Source: Microcoleus sp. FACHB-1515 (GTDB lineage: Bacteria; Cyanobacteriota; Cyanobacteriia; Elainellales; Elainellaceae). Taken from it: a stretch of DNA of 64,000 nucleotides. The notes beneath the pieces were generated by a model that saw only the letters and a list, made by a program, of their open reading frames with translations, had not been told where the DNA came from and did not search any database. Where the stretch lies: positions 88,903 to 152,902 of the forward strand of contig NZ_JACJPO010000030.1 of the NCBI RefSeq assembly GCF_014696105.1. The letters run 5' to 3'. This document shows positions 29,763 through 38,954 of this stretch, one piece after another. Position 1 is the stretch's first letter; every line of letters begins with the position of its first letter. Both the position numbers and the translations under genes were made by a program.

Positions 29763-30986
29763 ATGAGAAATTTCCTCCTTCGCCTTGGTCTTGTTTTAAT
29801 ATTGCTAGTTTCGATCGGGCTGGGTGCGGCACTGCCCGCCCAAGCGCTCAGCGAAGAACAAAAGCTTTTAAGTGAAGTGTGGCGCATTGTCGATCGCGCT
29901 TATGTAGACGAAACTTTTAACCATCAAAACTGGTGGATGGTGCGCCAGCGCGTCCTCAAGCAGCCGCTCACGACTCGTGAAGACACCTACAGCGTCATTG
30001 AAAACATGCTGGCGAGTCTAGACGATCCGTTTACGCGACTACTCAAGCCTGACCAGTATCGCAGCCTGCAAACGAATACATCGGGCGAGCTGACGGGCGT
30101 GGGGCTGCAAATTGCCCAAGATGAAGGCGAGCTGCGGGTGATTGCGCCGATCGAAGGCTCACCTGCTGAGCAGGCTGGAATTTTGGCAGGCGATCGCATC
30201 CTCAAAATCAACGGCAAATTTACCAAAGATCTCAGCCTAGATGAAGCTGCTGCTCAGATGCGCGGACCTGTTGGCAGTCGGGTGGCGCTGACGGTGGGAC
30301 GTGAAGATGCCGAGCCGTTTGACGTGGAAATTGTGCGCGATCGCATTTCGCTCAACCCTGTTATCGCTCAGCTTCAGGAGACCGAAGGTCACAAGGTCGG
30401 CTACATTCGCCTCAATCAGTTCAATGCGAACGCCACGATGGAAGTCGCGCACACGATCAGCCGCTTTGAGCAGCAGGGTGCGGATGGCTACATTCTCGAT
30501 TTGCGAAACAATCCAGGTGGACTGTTGCAGGCAGGAATCGAAATTGCGCGATTGTGGCTGGAGGACGGCACGATCGTTTACACGGTCAATCGCGAAGGCA
30601 TCCAGGATAGCTTTGAGGCCAGTGGTCAAGCACTCACCGATGATCCCTTAGTTGTGCTGGTGAATCAGGGAACGGCCAGCGCCAGCGAAATTTTGGCAGG
30701 CGCGTTGCAGGATAACGGACGGGCGCAGCTTGTGGGCGATCGCACCTTTGGCAAAGGCTTGATCCAATCGCTGTTTAACCTGTCCGATGGTTCCGGGCTG
30801 GCCGTGACGATCGCCAAATACGAAACGCCTGCCCATCACGACATCAACCGTCAGGGCATCACGCCAGATGTCACGATACCGCTCGACCCGATTACGCGAG
30901 AACAAATTGCGACACCAGACGATCGCCAGTATCAAGCCGCGATCGATCTGCTGCTGCATCCGTCTGTGGTGGCGGGAGCCGCTTGA
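29763..30986 (+). CDS. ctpA: Carboxyl-terminal processing protease CtpA
   Basis: 407 residues with an N-terminal signal peptide (cleavage expected after LPAQA), a PDZ domain (about residues 100-185; LTGVGLQIAQDEG) and the S41 protease domain. The serine is in NQGTASASEILAGAL and the lysine in GDRTFGKGLIQ, forming the Ser-Lys dyad. CtpA trims the C-terminal extension of precursor D1, which is needed for assembly of the manganese cluster in photosystem II; paralogues with other targets exist. Its TGA overlaps the next start in TTGA. Confidence 0.95.
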   Translation: MRNFLLRLGLVLILLVSIGLGAALPAQALSEEQKLLSEVWRIVDRAYVDETFNHQNWWMVRQRVLKQPLTTREDTYSVIENMLASLDDPFTRLLKPDQYRSLQTNTSGELTGVGLQIAQDEGELRVIAPIEGSPAEQAGILAGDRILKINGKFTKDLSLDEAAAQMRGPVGSRVALTVGREDAEPFDVEIVRDRISLNPVIAQLQETEGHKVGYIRLNQFNANATMEVAHTISRFEQQGADGYILDLRNNPGGLLQAGIEIARLWLEDGTIVYTVNREGIQDSFEASGQALTDDPLVVLVNQGTASASEILAGALQDNGRAQLVGDRTFGKGLIQSLFNLSDGSGLAVTIAKYETPAHHDINRQGITPDVTIPLDPITREQIATPDDRQYQAAIDLLLHPSVVAGAA

Positions 30987-32212
30987 GTCGGACTTACCAC
31001 GATCCCCTGCATGGCGCGATCGCGCTCGACAGTCGCGATCCGGTCGAGTCGCTGCTGATTGATTTGATCGATACGCCAGCCTTTCAACGATTGCGGCGGA
31101 TTCGGCAGCTTGGACCAGCCAGCTTGACGTTTCACGGCGCGGAGTCGTCCCGATTTACGCATTCTCTGGGCGTGATGGCGATCGCTCGGCGGGCGTTCGA
31201 TCGCATTGCTACGCACTATCCGCAGCTACGTCCGCATCGGGCGACGGTTTTGTGTGCAGCCTTGCTGCACGATATCGGTCATGGGCCGTTTAGCCACACT
31301 TGCGAAGAAGTGTTTGGCAGCGCTCACGAGCATTGGACGAGTCGGATTCTGCACGAATCGAGTCCGGGGCGGGAGTTGCTCGATCGCTTTGACTGCGACT
31401 TACTCAACCACATTCAGCAGGTTTACACGAAGCAGCATCCGGTTCCTTTAGTTTGGCAGTTGGTGACGAGTCAGCTCGATTGCGATCGACTGGACTATCT
31501 CATGCGCGACAGCTACTTTACCGGAGCGTCTTACGGCAAATTGGATCTCGATCGCATCCTCAGCGCCATGCAGTTCGATCCGGTCAGTCAGCAGCTTGTC
31601 GTCGCGAGTAAAGGGTTAGCGGCGATCGAACACTATTTGATCGTCCGCTACTTCATGTACTCCCAGGTCTACAACCATCCCAAAAATATTGCCGCAACTT
31701 GGGTGCTTGAACATGCGCTCAGACGAGCACGAGAACTCACAGTTGAAGCCGATCGAACAGTGACCGCTTGGCTGACAAGTGACTGTAACCGTTTGCCGCT
31801 CGCGCAATATCTAGCGGCAGATGATGGCGTATTCACCTATCATCTTCAGCGCTGGCAGGATCAGCCCGATCGCATCCTCGCTGATCTATCAAGGCGGTTT
31901 ATCGATCGCGATTTGCTCAAGGCGATCGAAGTTACACATCTGCCACCCGCCGCACAACTCGAACTGCTCGACAAGGCAAAACATCACCTGCGGCAGCTTG
32001 ATTATGAAGCCGACTATTACGCCGGAATTCGGACAGCTTTAAGTCGCGGCTATACGCAATATCAGCGCGGAATCAAGCTGAAGACGCAAACGGGCTTGCA
32101 GGAAATTAGCGAGCGATCGCCCCTGATTCGTACCTTAACCGAACCTGTTCGCCGCGACTGGCTGCTGTTTCCCCACGAGATTGAATCGATCGTGGCGCAA
32201 ATGACTCACTAG
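30983..32212 (+). CDS. HD domain phosphohydrolase (dGTPase-like)
   Basis: 409 residues starting at TTG that overlaps the ctpA stop, indicating translational coupling. Metal-binding HD motif is seen as FTHSLGVM and AALLHDIGHGPFSHTCEE, with a later DCDRLDYLMRDSYFTGA that is characteristic of the COG1078 branch. Members hydrolyse nucleotides or are of unknown substrate. Length is normal for the family. The coupling to ctpA may be only organisational. Confidence 0.88.
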   Translation: MSRTYHDPLHGAIALDSRDPVESLLIDLIDTPAFQRLRRIRQLGPASLTFHGAESSRFTHSLGVMAIARRAFDRIATHYPQLRPHRATVLCAALLHDIGHGPFSHTCEEVFGSAHEHWTSRILHESSPGRELLDRFDCDLLNHIQQVYTKQHPVPLVWQLVTSQLDCDRLDYLMRDSYFTGASYGKLDLDRILSAMQFDPVSQQLVVASKGLAAIEHYLIVRYFMYSQVYNHPKNIAATWVLEHALRRARELTVEADRTVTAWLTSDCNRLPLAQYLAADDGVFTYHLQRWQDQPDRILADLSRRFIDRDLLKAIEVTHLPPAAQLELLDKAKHHLRQLDYEADYYAGIRTALSRGYTQYQRGIKLKTQTGLQEISERSPLIRTLTEPVRRDWLLFPHEIESIVAQMTH

Positions 32213-32303
32213 CCGATCGTCTAGGGTGCAGCCTACTCAATGAGTCGATGGCGATCGCCCGTCTCGCCTCGCATCTTAAAAGAAGGAAGCGAGGGAGACG
32301 CAA

Positions 32304-33194
32304 ATGAGCGCAACGTTAGCAGAATTATCCAACAGTTTATCGAGTGCGATCGCGCAGGCAGGTGAAAGCATTGTTGCGATCAATGGACGCAGACGGTCAG
32401 CGAGCGGCATTCATTGGCAGTCGGGAATTATCGTCACGGCGGAACACATGCTCAAGCGTGACGAAGAAATCGGCATCACCTGGGCAGACGGAACAACCAG
32501 CAACGCAACCTTGATTGGACGCGATGGCGGCACGGATTTGGCCGTTTTGCGAGTTGAGGGAAGCGATCGCCCCACCGTCCAAATCGCCAATCCAGAAGCG
32601 CTGCAAGTCGGCAATTTGGTGATGGCGATCGCTCGTTCCGCAGAAAGCGGAATCAGCGCCAGCATGGGCGTGATCAGCGCGTTGGGCGGCAGTTGGCGAT
32701 CGTGGCACGGCGGGCAGATCGATCGATTCATTCGTCCCGATTTGACGCTCTATCCAGGCTTTTCGGGCGGCGCACTGATTGACACCGAAGGGCAAATCAT
32801 TGGCATGAATACGGCAGGGCCGCGCCACTGGACACTGACGATTCCCGCTGCCACCATTCAGCGCGTCGTCGATCAGCTTGGGCGCGGACGAATTGCCAGA
32901 GGCTATCTCGGTTTGGGAATGCAGCCTGTGCAGTTGCCCGACAGCCTCAAGTCAAGTTTGCGGCTTGCGGGCGGCGGCGTCATCGTGGTCAGCGTGGAGC
33001 CAGATGCGCCTGCCGATCGCGCTGGCGTGTTGATTGGCGATATCATCGTTCGCTTGGCCGACCAGCCGATCAGCGATGTGCGCGATGTTCACGCGCTGCT
33101 TGACCCCGATCGCGTCGGTCAGCCGCTTCCTGCTGAGATTGTCCGGGCAGGAACGCTAACGCAACTGACAATCACCGTTGGCGCACGGCCATAA
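32304..33194 (+). CDS. HtrA/Deg-like serine protease, no export signal (copy 1)
   Basis: 296 residues: trypsin-like domain (about 20-200) and one PDZ domain (about 205-290). The triad is complete: His in TAEHML, Asp in GTDLAVL, Ser in PGFSGGAL. Unlike HhoA/HhoB/HtrA of cyanobacteria it has no signal peptide or membrane anchor, so it is predicted cytosolic. A GGGAG site precedes the ATG. It is followed after 12 bp by a paralogue and then a LuxR-type gene, forming a tight three-gene operon that faces the carboxysome operon. Confidence 0.88.
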   Translation: MSATLAELSNSLSSAIAQAGESIVAINGRRRSASGIHWQSGIIVTAEHMLKRDEEIGITWADGTTSNATLIGRDGGTDLAVLRVEGSDRPTVQIANPEALQVGNLVMAIARSAESGISASMGVISALGGSWRSWHGGQIDRFIRPDLTLYPGFSGGALIDTEGQIIGMNTAGPRHWTLTIPAATIQRVVDQLGRGRIARGYLGLGMQPVQLPDSLKSSLRLAGGGVIVVSVEPDAPADRAGVLIGDIIVRLADQPISDVRDVHALLDPDRVGQPLPAEIVRAGTLTQLTITVGARP

Positions 33195-33206
33195 GGAGCA
33201 GCAATC

Positions 33207-34082
33207 ATGAGCAACACAACCCTAAGCAATCCAATCAACGCAGCGATCGCCCACCTTGCCGAAAATCTCAGGCGATCGACCGTTCAAGTTTCCACGCCCA
33301 ACGGCGAAATTGGATCAGGCATCATCTGGCGATCGAACGGTCTGATTATCACCAATGCTCATGTCGTATCGGGAGCAAGCGCGATCGTGCAACTTGCGGA
33401 CGGGCGCAGTTTCGCCGCACAAGTGACGCAGCCCGACGATCGCCCTGGTCGATCGCGGCGGCGATGGGGACGCGATCTGGCGGCGTTGCAGATCGAGGCG
33501 ACGGATTTGCCTGCGGCGGCGATCGCCTCATCCAGCAATTTGCGAGTGGGCGATCTCGTTTTTGCAGTCGGACATCCGCACGGTCAAGCAAGTGTGACGA
33601 TGGGCATTGTTCACACGCAGTCGCAGCAGCCTTGGATTCAGGCGGATATTCGGTTAGCTCCTGGCAATTCGGGCGGCCCCTTACCAGATGCACAAGGTCG
33701 CGTCGTCGGCGTCAATACAATGATCGTGCAGGGCTTGGGATTTGCGATTCCGAGTGAAGCGATCGAAACCTTTTTGCAAAACGAATCGCGTCCGCGCCTT
33801 GGTGTCACCCTCCAGCCCGTCCTCGTTTCCACGTCTGGACAGCCGCGCTTGGGACTGCTGGTTTTGACGGTGGAAAGTGACAGTCCGGCTGCGGACTCGC
33901 TGCTGGTCGGGGATGTGCTGATCGGCGTGGACGGCTGGCCGCTACGGAACGTGAACGATTTCACGCAGACGATCGCCACCAAGCAGTTTGGGGAATCAGT
34001 GCAAATCGATCTCCTGCGCGGCGGCAATCGCCAAACCCAATCGATCGAACTGGCTCAACCGGAGAGGATGCAGGTGGCGTGA
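33207..34082 (+). CDS. HtrA/Deg-like serine protease, no export signal (copy 2)
   Basis: 291 residues, same architecture as the preceding gene but clearly diverged. The triad is His in TNAHVV, Asp in GRDLAALQI and Ser in APGNSGGPL; a PDZ domain covers about 195-285. A basic insertion (DRPGRSRRRWGRD) precedes the Asp. No signal peptide. The stop overlaps the GTG of the following regulator (GTGA). The pairing of two cytosolic proteases suggests a hetero-oligomer or sequential duplication; that is inference. Confidence 0.88.
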   Translation: MSNTTLSNPINAAIAHLAENLRRSTVQVSTPNGEIGSGIIWRSNGLIITNAHVVSGASAIVQLADGRSFAAQVTQPDDRPGRSRRRWGRDLAALQIEATDLPAAAIASSSNLRVGDLVFAVGHPHGQASVTMGIVHTQSQQPWIQADIRLAPGNSGGPLPDAQGRVVGVNTMIVQGLGFAIPSEAIETFLQNESRPRLGVTLQPVLVSTSGQPRLGLLVLTVESDSPAADSLLVGDVLIGVDGWPLRNVNDFTQTIATKQFGESVQIDLLRGGNRQTQSIELAQPERMQVA

Positions 34083-34702
34083 TTCGCGTTTTAGTTGCGG
34101 CCAATTCCGTTGTCGTGCGGGCAGGGCTGGAAGCGATCGTCTCCACCAGTTCTGCTCTATCGGTTGTGGGCAGCGCAACGCTGGACGCGATCGATCGGCA
34201 AATTGACGTGCTTGCCCCGGATGTTGTGCTGCTTGCTTGGGATTTGGAAGATGATTTGAGCGCAATTTTGTCCAGCGACGATCTGGGGACGATCGCGATC
34301 GTCTTGCTGGTCGAAGAACTCTCTGGCAGCATTGCCGAAGGTCTGCGGCAGCAGGTGCGCGGCATCTTGCCCACTTGTGCTTCGGAGCGAGAAATTACGA
34401 TCGCCATCGAAGCTGCCAGTGCCGGATTGACCGTGCTGCATCCGGGCGCGATCGATGCCCTGCTGCCTAATTTGCCGATTGCGCCGCAGCCCGTTTCGCC
34501 CACGCAATCGCTGACGCCTCGCGAAGTTGAAGTGCTGACGATGATGGCGGAAGGGTTGGCGAACAAGTCGATCGCCCGTCGTCTACAAATTTCCGAACAC
34601 ACGGTTAAATTTCACATCGGCTCGATCTTCAGCAAGCTTAACGCCACGAGCCGGACGGAGGCTGTGATGCTCGGCGCACGCCAAGGCTTGATTTTGCTTT
34701 AG
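34079..34702 (+). CDS. LuxR-type regulator with degenerate receiver domain
   Basis: 207 residues from GTG 34079. The C-terminal GerE/LuxR helix-turn-helix is intact (LTPREVEVLTMMAEGLANKSI, then HTVKFHIGSIFSKL). The N-terminal receiver has the fold pattern but not the chemistry: the acidic pair is replaced (LVAANSVVVRAG), the phosphoacceptor position reads VVLLAWDLED, and the switch lysine is missing (RGILPTCAS). It is unlikely to be controlled by phosphorylation and may instead respond to protein partners, perhaps the two proteases it is coupled to. It ends 9 bp before the ccmO stop on the other strand. Confidence 0.9.
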   Translation: MIRVLVAANSVVVRAGLEAIVSTSSALSVVGSATLDAIDRQIDVLAPDVVLLAWDLEDDLSAILSSDDLGTIAIVLLVEELSGSIAEGLRQQVRGILPTCASEREITIAIEAASAGLTVLHPGAIDALLPNLPIAPQPVSPTQSLTPREVEVLTMMAEGLANKSIARRLQISEHTVKFHIGSIFSKLNATSRTEAVMLGARQGLILL

Positions 34703-34711
34703 CGCGATCGC

Positions 34712-35464
34712 CTACTGCTGATCCGGCGTTGAAATCGACTGGCGATCGGGCAGTTCCAGTTCGACCAGTTCTTTTTGCGTTTCTTTGAGATCGAGCGGAA
34801 TGGCGATCGGTTTGGGTTTTTCTAGCCAGCAGCTTGCAACCGGAAGCGTTTGTTCCAAATCGTCGAGCGGACGGGGAATCACCATCACCGAGTGGAATTC
34901 GCCAATCCGTTCGGCTTCGTGCATCCCCGCTTCGACAGCAACCGCGACATCCGAAACGCGACCCCGGACGATCGCCGTACACAGCCCGTCGCCGACCATT
35001 TCATAAGCGGCAAGCTGCACGTCTCCGGCTTTTAGCATCGCGTCTGCCGCGCCGACCATTGCCGGAAAGCCGCGCGTTTCCAGCAGACCGATCGCCTGAT
35101 TGCTGAGCTTGCTGAAGCCGCGCTGTTCCGAGAGGTTTGAGAGGCGACTGCCGATCGGTAAAACCACTTCCAAATTTGGAAGTGGACGCGGAATAATTGT
35201 TTTGGAAATTAGTTGATGAAAATCTTCTGCGGTTTCTGCTCCGACTTCGACCGCGATTCGCACGTCGGAGATGTTGCCGCGCACCACTGCCGTACAGTAG
35301 CCGCTGCCGATTTTTTCGTAGCCAACTAGGGTAACACCCGAAGATTTCAGCATCATGTCTGCTACGCCGACGATCGCCGGAAAGCTGCGCGTTGAAACCA
35401 GCCCCAGCGCTCGATTGCTAAAATCTCGCTGAGACGGTGCGAGCCTTCCGTCGTTTGCCTGCAT
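34712..35464 (-). CDS. ccmO: Carboxysome shell protein CcmO (tandem BMC)
   Basis: 250 residues with two bacterial microcompartment domains (about 17-100 and 122-205), each opening with a (A/I)(L/G)L(V/E)(S/T)R(S/G)FPA segment and carrying VGYEKIGSG- or AAYEMVGDG-type motifs. CcmO is required for beta-carboxysome shell closure. The C-terminal tail of about 40 residues is polar. It is the last gene of the ccmK2-K1-L-M-N-O run, 24 bp after ccmN, as in Synechococcus; in some cyanobacteria ccmO is remote. Confidence 0.95.
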   Translation of the reverse strand: MQANDGRLAPSQRDFSNRALGLVSTRSFPAIVGVADMMLKSSGVTLVGYEKIGSGYCTAVVRGNISDVRIAVEVGAETAEDFHQLISKTIIPRPLPNLEVVLPIGSRLSNLSEQRGFSKLSNQAIGLLETRGFPAMVGAADAMLKAGDVQLAAYEMVGDGLCTAIVRGRVSDVAVAVEAGMHEAERIGEFHSVMVIPRPLDDLEQTLPVASCWLEKPKPIAIPLDLKETQKELVELELPDRQSISTPDQQ

Positions 35465-35488
35465 CTAGACCTCCATAACAACCACGAC

Positions 35489-36109
35489 TTAAGTCGAATC
35501 GGAATCCTCAGCGTTGGGCGGCGAACCGTTGAGCATTTCGCGGTAGGGAAACAAAGATCCCATCAGTCGATTTAAGGCAGCTTTGCCGTAAATCGGACTG
35601 GCTCCCAGCGGCGGATTTTGCAAAATCGGATCAGTGACAGTCGGCGGCGTAATCGCCGTTTCTGCCTGCGATTCGATCGGCTGAGGTTCGATCGCGGGCG
35701 GCGCGATCGGAGTTGCCACTGGCGGCGAAAAGCTGCTCTGTGAGCCATCCGCGATCGACATCTGCCGTCCCCTCTCGCCCATCAGCGTATCGGCTGCAAC
35801 AAGCTGATCCGGCGCAATTTCAACGTTCCACAAAGTGGATCTTGCGCCGATGCAGGCGTTCGCGCCGATTTGTCCACCAATGACTAGCACCCCAGCACCG
35901 AGCGTTGCGCCCGACGCTACCTCTAGCATACCTTGGTGGGCATGAACGACGCTGCCCATTCCGATACAGACATCGGCAGCAATCACCAGACGGCTACCAG
36001 GATCGGCTTGCAGCAAAACGCCAGGGGCGATCGTCGCAGTGGGCGCGATCGAAACATCGCCGCTGACGCAGAAATGTTCGTTGCAAATGGGGTGTAGCGG
36101 CAGTTGCAT
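35489..36109 (-). CDS. ccmN: Carboxysome assembly protein CcmN
   Basis: 206 residues. The first 120 form left-handed beta-helix hexapeptide repeats (VSIAPTATIAPGVLLQ and onward), which bind CcmM. A Pro-rich linker follows (about 120-172), then a short amphipathic helix (IYGKAALNRLMGSLFPYR, about 174-191), which matches the encapsulation peptide that links the Rubisco-CcmM core to the shell protein CcmK2. The tail is acidic. It lies 31 bp after ccmM. Confidence 0.95.
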   Translation of the reverse strand: MQLPLHPICNEHFCVSGDVSIAPTATIAPGVLLQADPGSRLVIAADVCIGMGSVVHAHQGMLEVASGATLGAGVLVIGGQIGANACIGARSTLWNVEIAPDQLVAADTLMGERGRQMSIADGSQSSFSPPVATPIAPPAIEPQPIESQAETAITPPTVTDPILQNPPLGASPIYGKAALNRLMGSLFPYREMLNGSPPNAEDSDST

Positions 36110-36140
36110 GGTTGCTCCTCAACCCGCCGCAGCGGATTGA

Positions 36141-37133
36141 TTACGGCCTTTGAACGATCGCTTCTCCCACTCGCCGCTTTGACTGCGTATCGATGCCAAA
36201 AATTCGCACATATTCTCGCGGGTGTTCGGCAATGCAAGCTTCTAGAGCGGCGATCACGTCGGATTCGCGGTTGCTGTCGATCGGGCGGCAGCTTGTCCAA
36301 GAACTCGTTTGGAAACGTCGTTTATCCGCGTGTTCCATGCCGATTCGCAACCCTTGGCGAACCAGACTGCGGACTTGATCAATCGCTTCCCCGCTCAAAC
36401 TGCTTGATCCGCTGTGGCTAGGCTGTGAGTAAGACGATGGGGTTTGCGAATAGCTGCTGCCGTTGCTGCTCGAATAAGCAGTTGGGACATAGGTGGAAGT
36501 GGTCGATCGAGCCGACTGATCGCCCGGACGCTGCACGATCGTTTCACTGATGCGGCGTTTGCTTTGCGTGTCAATGCCAAAAATGCGGACATATTCGCCT
36601 TGATGCTCGGCCATGCAAGCTTCAACCGCAGCGATGATATCGGACTCGCGAGACGACTGAGCGGGCGGGCAGCTTTTCCAGGAACTCGTTTGGAAGCGGC
36701 GAGCATCGGCGTACTCGACGCCAATTCGGTAGCCCTGACGAACGAGGCTGCTGACTTGCTCTCCGACTGAAGCATTACCGCCGCCAGAGTTGCTGCTTGG
36801 TGCTGGGCTAGGCGCGTAGCTAGAGGAAGAATAGCTCGCGGAAGTCGATCCAGACGTACTCAAGGCGGGAACTTTGTCACCCGGACGCTGCACGATCATT
36901 TCCGAAACGCGCCGTTTTGCCTGCGGATCGATGCCGAACATCCGCACATATTCGCCGCTGTGTTCAGCCAGACAGCGGTTGAGTTCGCTCATCACGTCTG
37001 ACTCGCGGGTCGCCTGGATGGGCGAACAGGTTTGCCAGGAACTCGTTTGAAAGCGGCGCGAATCTGCGTGTTCTGTGCCAATACGGTAGCCTTGCGCTAG
37101 CAGGTGACGTACCTGATCGACGACTGAAGCCAT
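36141..37133 (-). other. Probable internal translation start giving short CcmM
   Basis: The ATG at 37133 (Met226) lies just before SSUL1 and is preceded by two AAGG sequences 6-14 bases upstream. A product from here would be 330 residues with only the three SSUL domains, equivalent to CcmM-35 of Synechococcus, which is made from an internal start. The position matches the known one within about ten residues. Confidence 0.65.
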
Positions 37134-37808
37134 GTTGCCTTGCCCTTGATAGTGGTTGGAATCGAAAGAAGAATCGGTTTGCTTTGCGGCGTAAGCTTGT
37201 TCAAGTTCGCCGCGAATGGTGGCGATGCGAGTCGGTTCGTCGCGAGGGGCGTCGTTGACTTCGACGACATGCGTGGCGAATTCGACATCGGTGGACTGCA
37301 CATCCGGAAGGCGATCGGCCTGCTGCTGCGTCGTGATCACCGACCCAGACGGCACATATTTTCCCGGCGGAATTTCCACATCTTGAATCAAAACATGCAT
37401 CATGACGATGCAGCCTTGACCAATGCGGGCGTTGAAGATGGTCGATCGAAATCCGATGAAGCAGTCGTTACCAACATAGGCGGGTCCATAGATCAGCGAC
37501 AAATGTGTAATCGAGGTATTTTTGCCGATCCACACCGAATATTGCTGCTGGTCGTCGCCGATCACGCGGCCATGCTCTAGGCCGTGAATAATCACGCCAT
37601 CGTGGACGTTGCTGCCTTCGCCAACATGAAACGGGGTGCCTTCATCCGCACGAATTGAAGTTCCGGGCGCAACGCGCACATTCGCCCCGATGTAGACATC
37701 GCCAACAATGTTGGAGAACGAATGGACATGCGCCGTTTCGTGAATGCGCGGCTGCGCCAGGCTAGTGGCTGTGGCCGTTGGCGACGCAGCGTAACTACGG
37801 GCAAGCAT
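36141..37808 (-). CDS. ccmM: Carboxysome scaffold protein CcmM with three Rubisco-small-subunit-like domains
   Basis: 555 residues. The N-terminal gamma-carbonic-anhydrase-like beta-helix (about 18-190) is followed by three small-subunit-like (SSUL) domains at about 228-310, 348-430 and 475-555, joined by Ser-rich linkers. The SSULs condense Rubisco; each keeps a cysteine pair (C261/C279, C380/C398, C507/C525), consistent with redox-tuned binding. In the CA domain, His75 and His102 are present but the third zinc ligand position, 107, is Tyr (LIYGPAYVG), and the two C-terminal cysteines reported as needed for activity in an active homologue are absent. The CA domain is thus predicted to be structural only. 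A short form probably starts at Met226. Confidence 0.96.
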   Translation of the reverse strand: MLARSYAASPTATATSLAQPRIHETAHVHSFSNIVGDVYIGANVRVAPGTSIRADEGTPFHVGEGSNVHDGVIIHGLEHGRVIGDDQQQYSVWIGKNTSITHLSLIYGPAYVGNDCFIGFRSTIFNARIGQGCIVMMHVLIQDVEIPPGKYVPSGSVITTQQQADRLPDVQSTDVEFATHVVEVNDAPRDEPTRIATIRGELEQAYAAKQTDSSFDSNHYQGQGNMASVVDQVRHLLAQGYRIGTEHADSRRFQTSSWQTCSPIQATRESDVMSELNRCLAEHSGEYVRMFGIDPQAKRRVSEMIVQRPGDKVPALSTSGSTSASYSSSSYAPSPAPSSNSGGGNASVGEQVSSLVRQGYRIGVEYADARRFQTSSWKSCPPAQSSRESDIIAAVEACMAEHQGEYVRIFGIDTQSKRRISETIVQRPGDQSARSTTSTYVPTAYSSSNGSSYSQTPSSYSQPSHSGSSSLSGEAIDQVRSLVRQGLRIGMEHADKRRFQTSSWTSCRPIDSNRESDVIAALEACIAEHPREYVRIFGIDTQSKRRVGEAIVQRP

Positions 37809-37903
37809 AAATTAAGTTCCCTTCCTAAGACAGCAACACACGATCGATCGCTGAACCTCAAGGTCAGCTTCGCCCCACGCTCCACCTTCAACAGTCGTTT
37901 TCC

Positions 37904-38206
37904 CTAGCGGTCTTGGTCGCGCTTGCTGTAGAGCAAGCCATTACTGACGCTCACCGTGTCAATAATGCCGACTACTAGCGCATCGAGTGGGCGAGCCTCG
38001 CTGCCTCGCCACTGCCTCGCGGCACTGCCGCGACTCACCAAAACCCATTCACCCATGCCTGCCCCGACGCTATCGGCTGCCACTTCATACTCTGGCAAGG
38101 AATTTCCTTCCTCATCGAGCAGTTGCAGCAGCAAAAATTTAACTCCGGTCAGGCTTTGCTCCTTTTGAGTGCTAACGACGGTGCCGCAAACTCTCGCAAT
38201 CTGCAT
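37904..38206 (-). CDS. ccmL: Carboxysome shell vertex protein CcmL
   Basis: 100 residues of the EutN/CcmL pentamer family that closes the vertices of the icosahedral shell. Features are the N-terminal MQIARVCGTVVSTQKEQSL, KFLLLQLLDEEGN and the conserved DSVGAGMGEWVLVSRGSAAR. It starts 7 bp after ccmK1, so the two are probably translated together; 95 bp separate it from ccmM. Confidence 0.97.
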   Translation of the reverse strand: MQIARVCGTVVSTQKEQSLTGVKFLLLQLLDEEGNSLPEYEVAADSVGAGMGEWVLVSRGSAARQWRGSEARPLDALVVGIIDTVSVSNGLLYSKRDQDR

Positions 38207-38213
38207 GATGTGC

Positions 38214-38555
38214 TTACGGACGGTTCAGCGGACGAATGCCGCTGACGCTTTCGCGGAATGCTTCAACCGCCTCGGTGTAGCGAATGGGCAGCACATATTC
38301 GAGGTTTTCGTGCGGGCGGGCAATGATGTGCGTTGAAAGCACCTGACCACCACTGACCCGCTTGATGTTTTCCACGCCTGCCGCGACCGAAGCTTGCACT
38401 TCTGACACGTCGCCGCGCACGATGACGGTGACACGACCGCTGCCGATTTTTTCGTAGCCCACCAAGGTGACACGGGCAGCTTTCACCATTGCGTCTGCTG
38501 CTTCCACAACCGCAGGAAAACCCAACGTTTCGATCATCCCAACTGCAATAGCCAT
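38214..38555 (-). CDS. ccmK1: Carboxysome shell hexamer protein CcmK1
   Basis: 113 residues from ATG 38555 ([15 protein letters not shown]); the frame is open for seven codons more. A single BMC domain with the pore region [18 protein letters not shown]. It is longer than its neighbour by a C-terminal extension (ending [11 protein letters not shown]), the feature that separates CcmK1 from CcmK2. Much of the DNA is identical to ccmK2. Confidence 0.95.
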   Translation of the reverse strand: MAIAVGMIETLGFPAVVEAADAMVKAARVTLVGYEKIGSGRVTVIVRGDVSEVQASVAAGVENIKRVSGGQVLSTHIIARPHENLEYVLPIRYTEAVEAFRESVSGIRPLNRP

Positions 38556-38922
38556 GACATTCTCCCTTCCAAGCAATAAATAATCGATCTCGATACCCAG
38601 TTTGGTGTGATGGAAACGACTGGCGATCGCTCCTCACACTTTGTGCTAACTCCGGAACTGCTCGACTGCCTCGGTGTAGCGAATGGGCAGCACATATTCG
38701 AGGTTTTCGTGCGGCCGGGCAATGATGTGCGTTGAAACAACTTCGCCACCATTAACACGCTTGGCCGACTCGACGCCTGCCGCGACCGAAGCTTGCACTT
38801 CTGACACGTCGCCGCGCACGATGACGGTGACACGACCGCTGCCGATTTTTTCGTAGCCCACCAAGGTGACACGGGCAGCTTTCACCATTGCGTCTGCTGC
38901 TTCCACAACCGCAGGAAAACCC
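38374..38922 (-). repeat. Two copies of an identical 150-nt block in ccmK1 and ccmK2
   Basis: Positions 38374-38523 and 38773-38922 appear identical base for base; the next stretch toward the 3' ends (near 38269-38340 and 38669-38740) differs at very few sites. This is closer than function requires and points to recent duplication or gene conversion. Confidence 0.85.
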
Positions 38923-38954
38923 CGTGTTTCAATCATTCCAACTGCAATCGGCAT
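38646..38954 (-). CDS. ccmK2: Carboxysome shell hexamer protein CcmK2
   Basis: 102 residues from ATG 38954 ([15 protein letters not shown]), with GTAGGAGAGG just upstream; a 35-codon upstream extension of the frame is rejected because it lacks family similarity. CcmK2 is the main facet hexamer of the beta-carboxysome and the binding partner of the CcmN peptide. It is first in the operon, 90 bp before ccmK1. Confidence 0.96.
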   Translation of the reverse strand: MPIAVGMIETRGFPAVVEAADAMVKAARVTLVGYEKIGSGRVTVIVRGDVSEVQASVAAGVESAKRVNGGEVVSTHIIARPHENLEYVLPIRYTEAVEQFRS

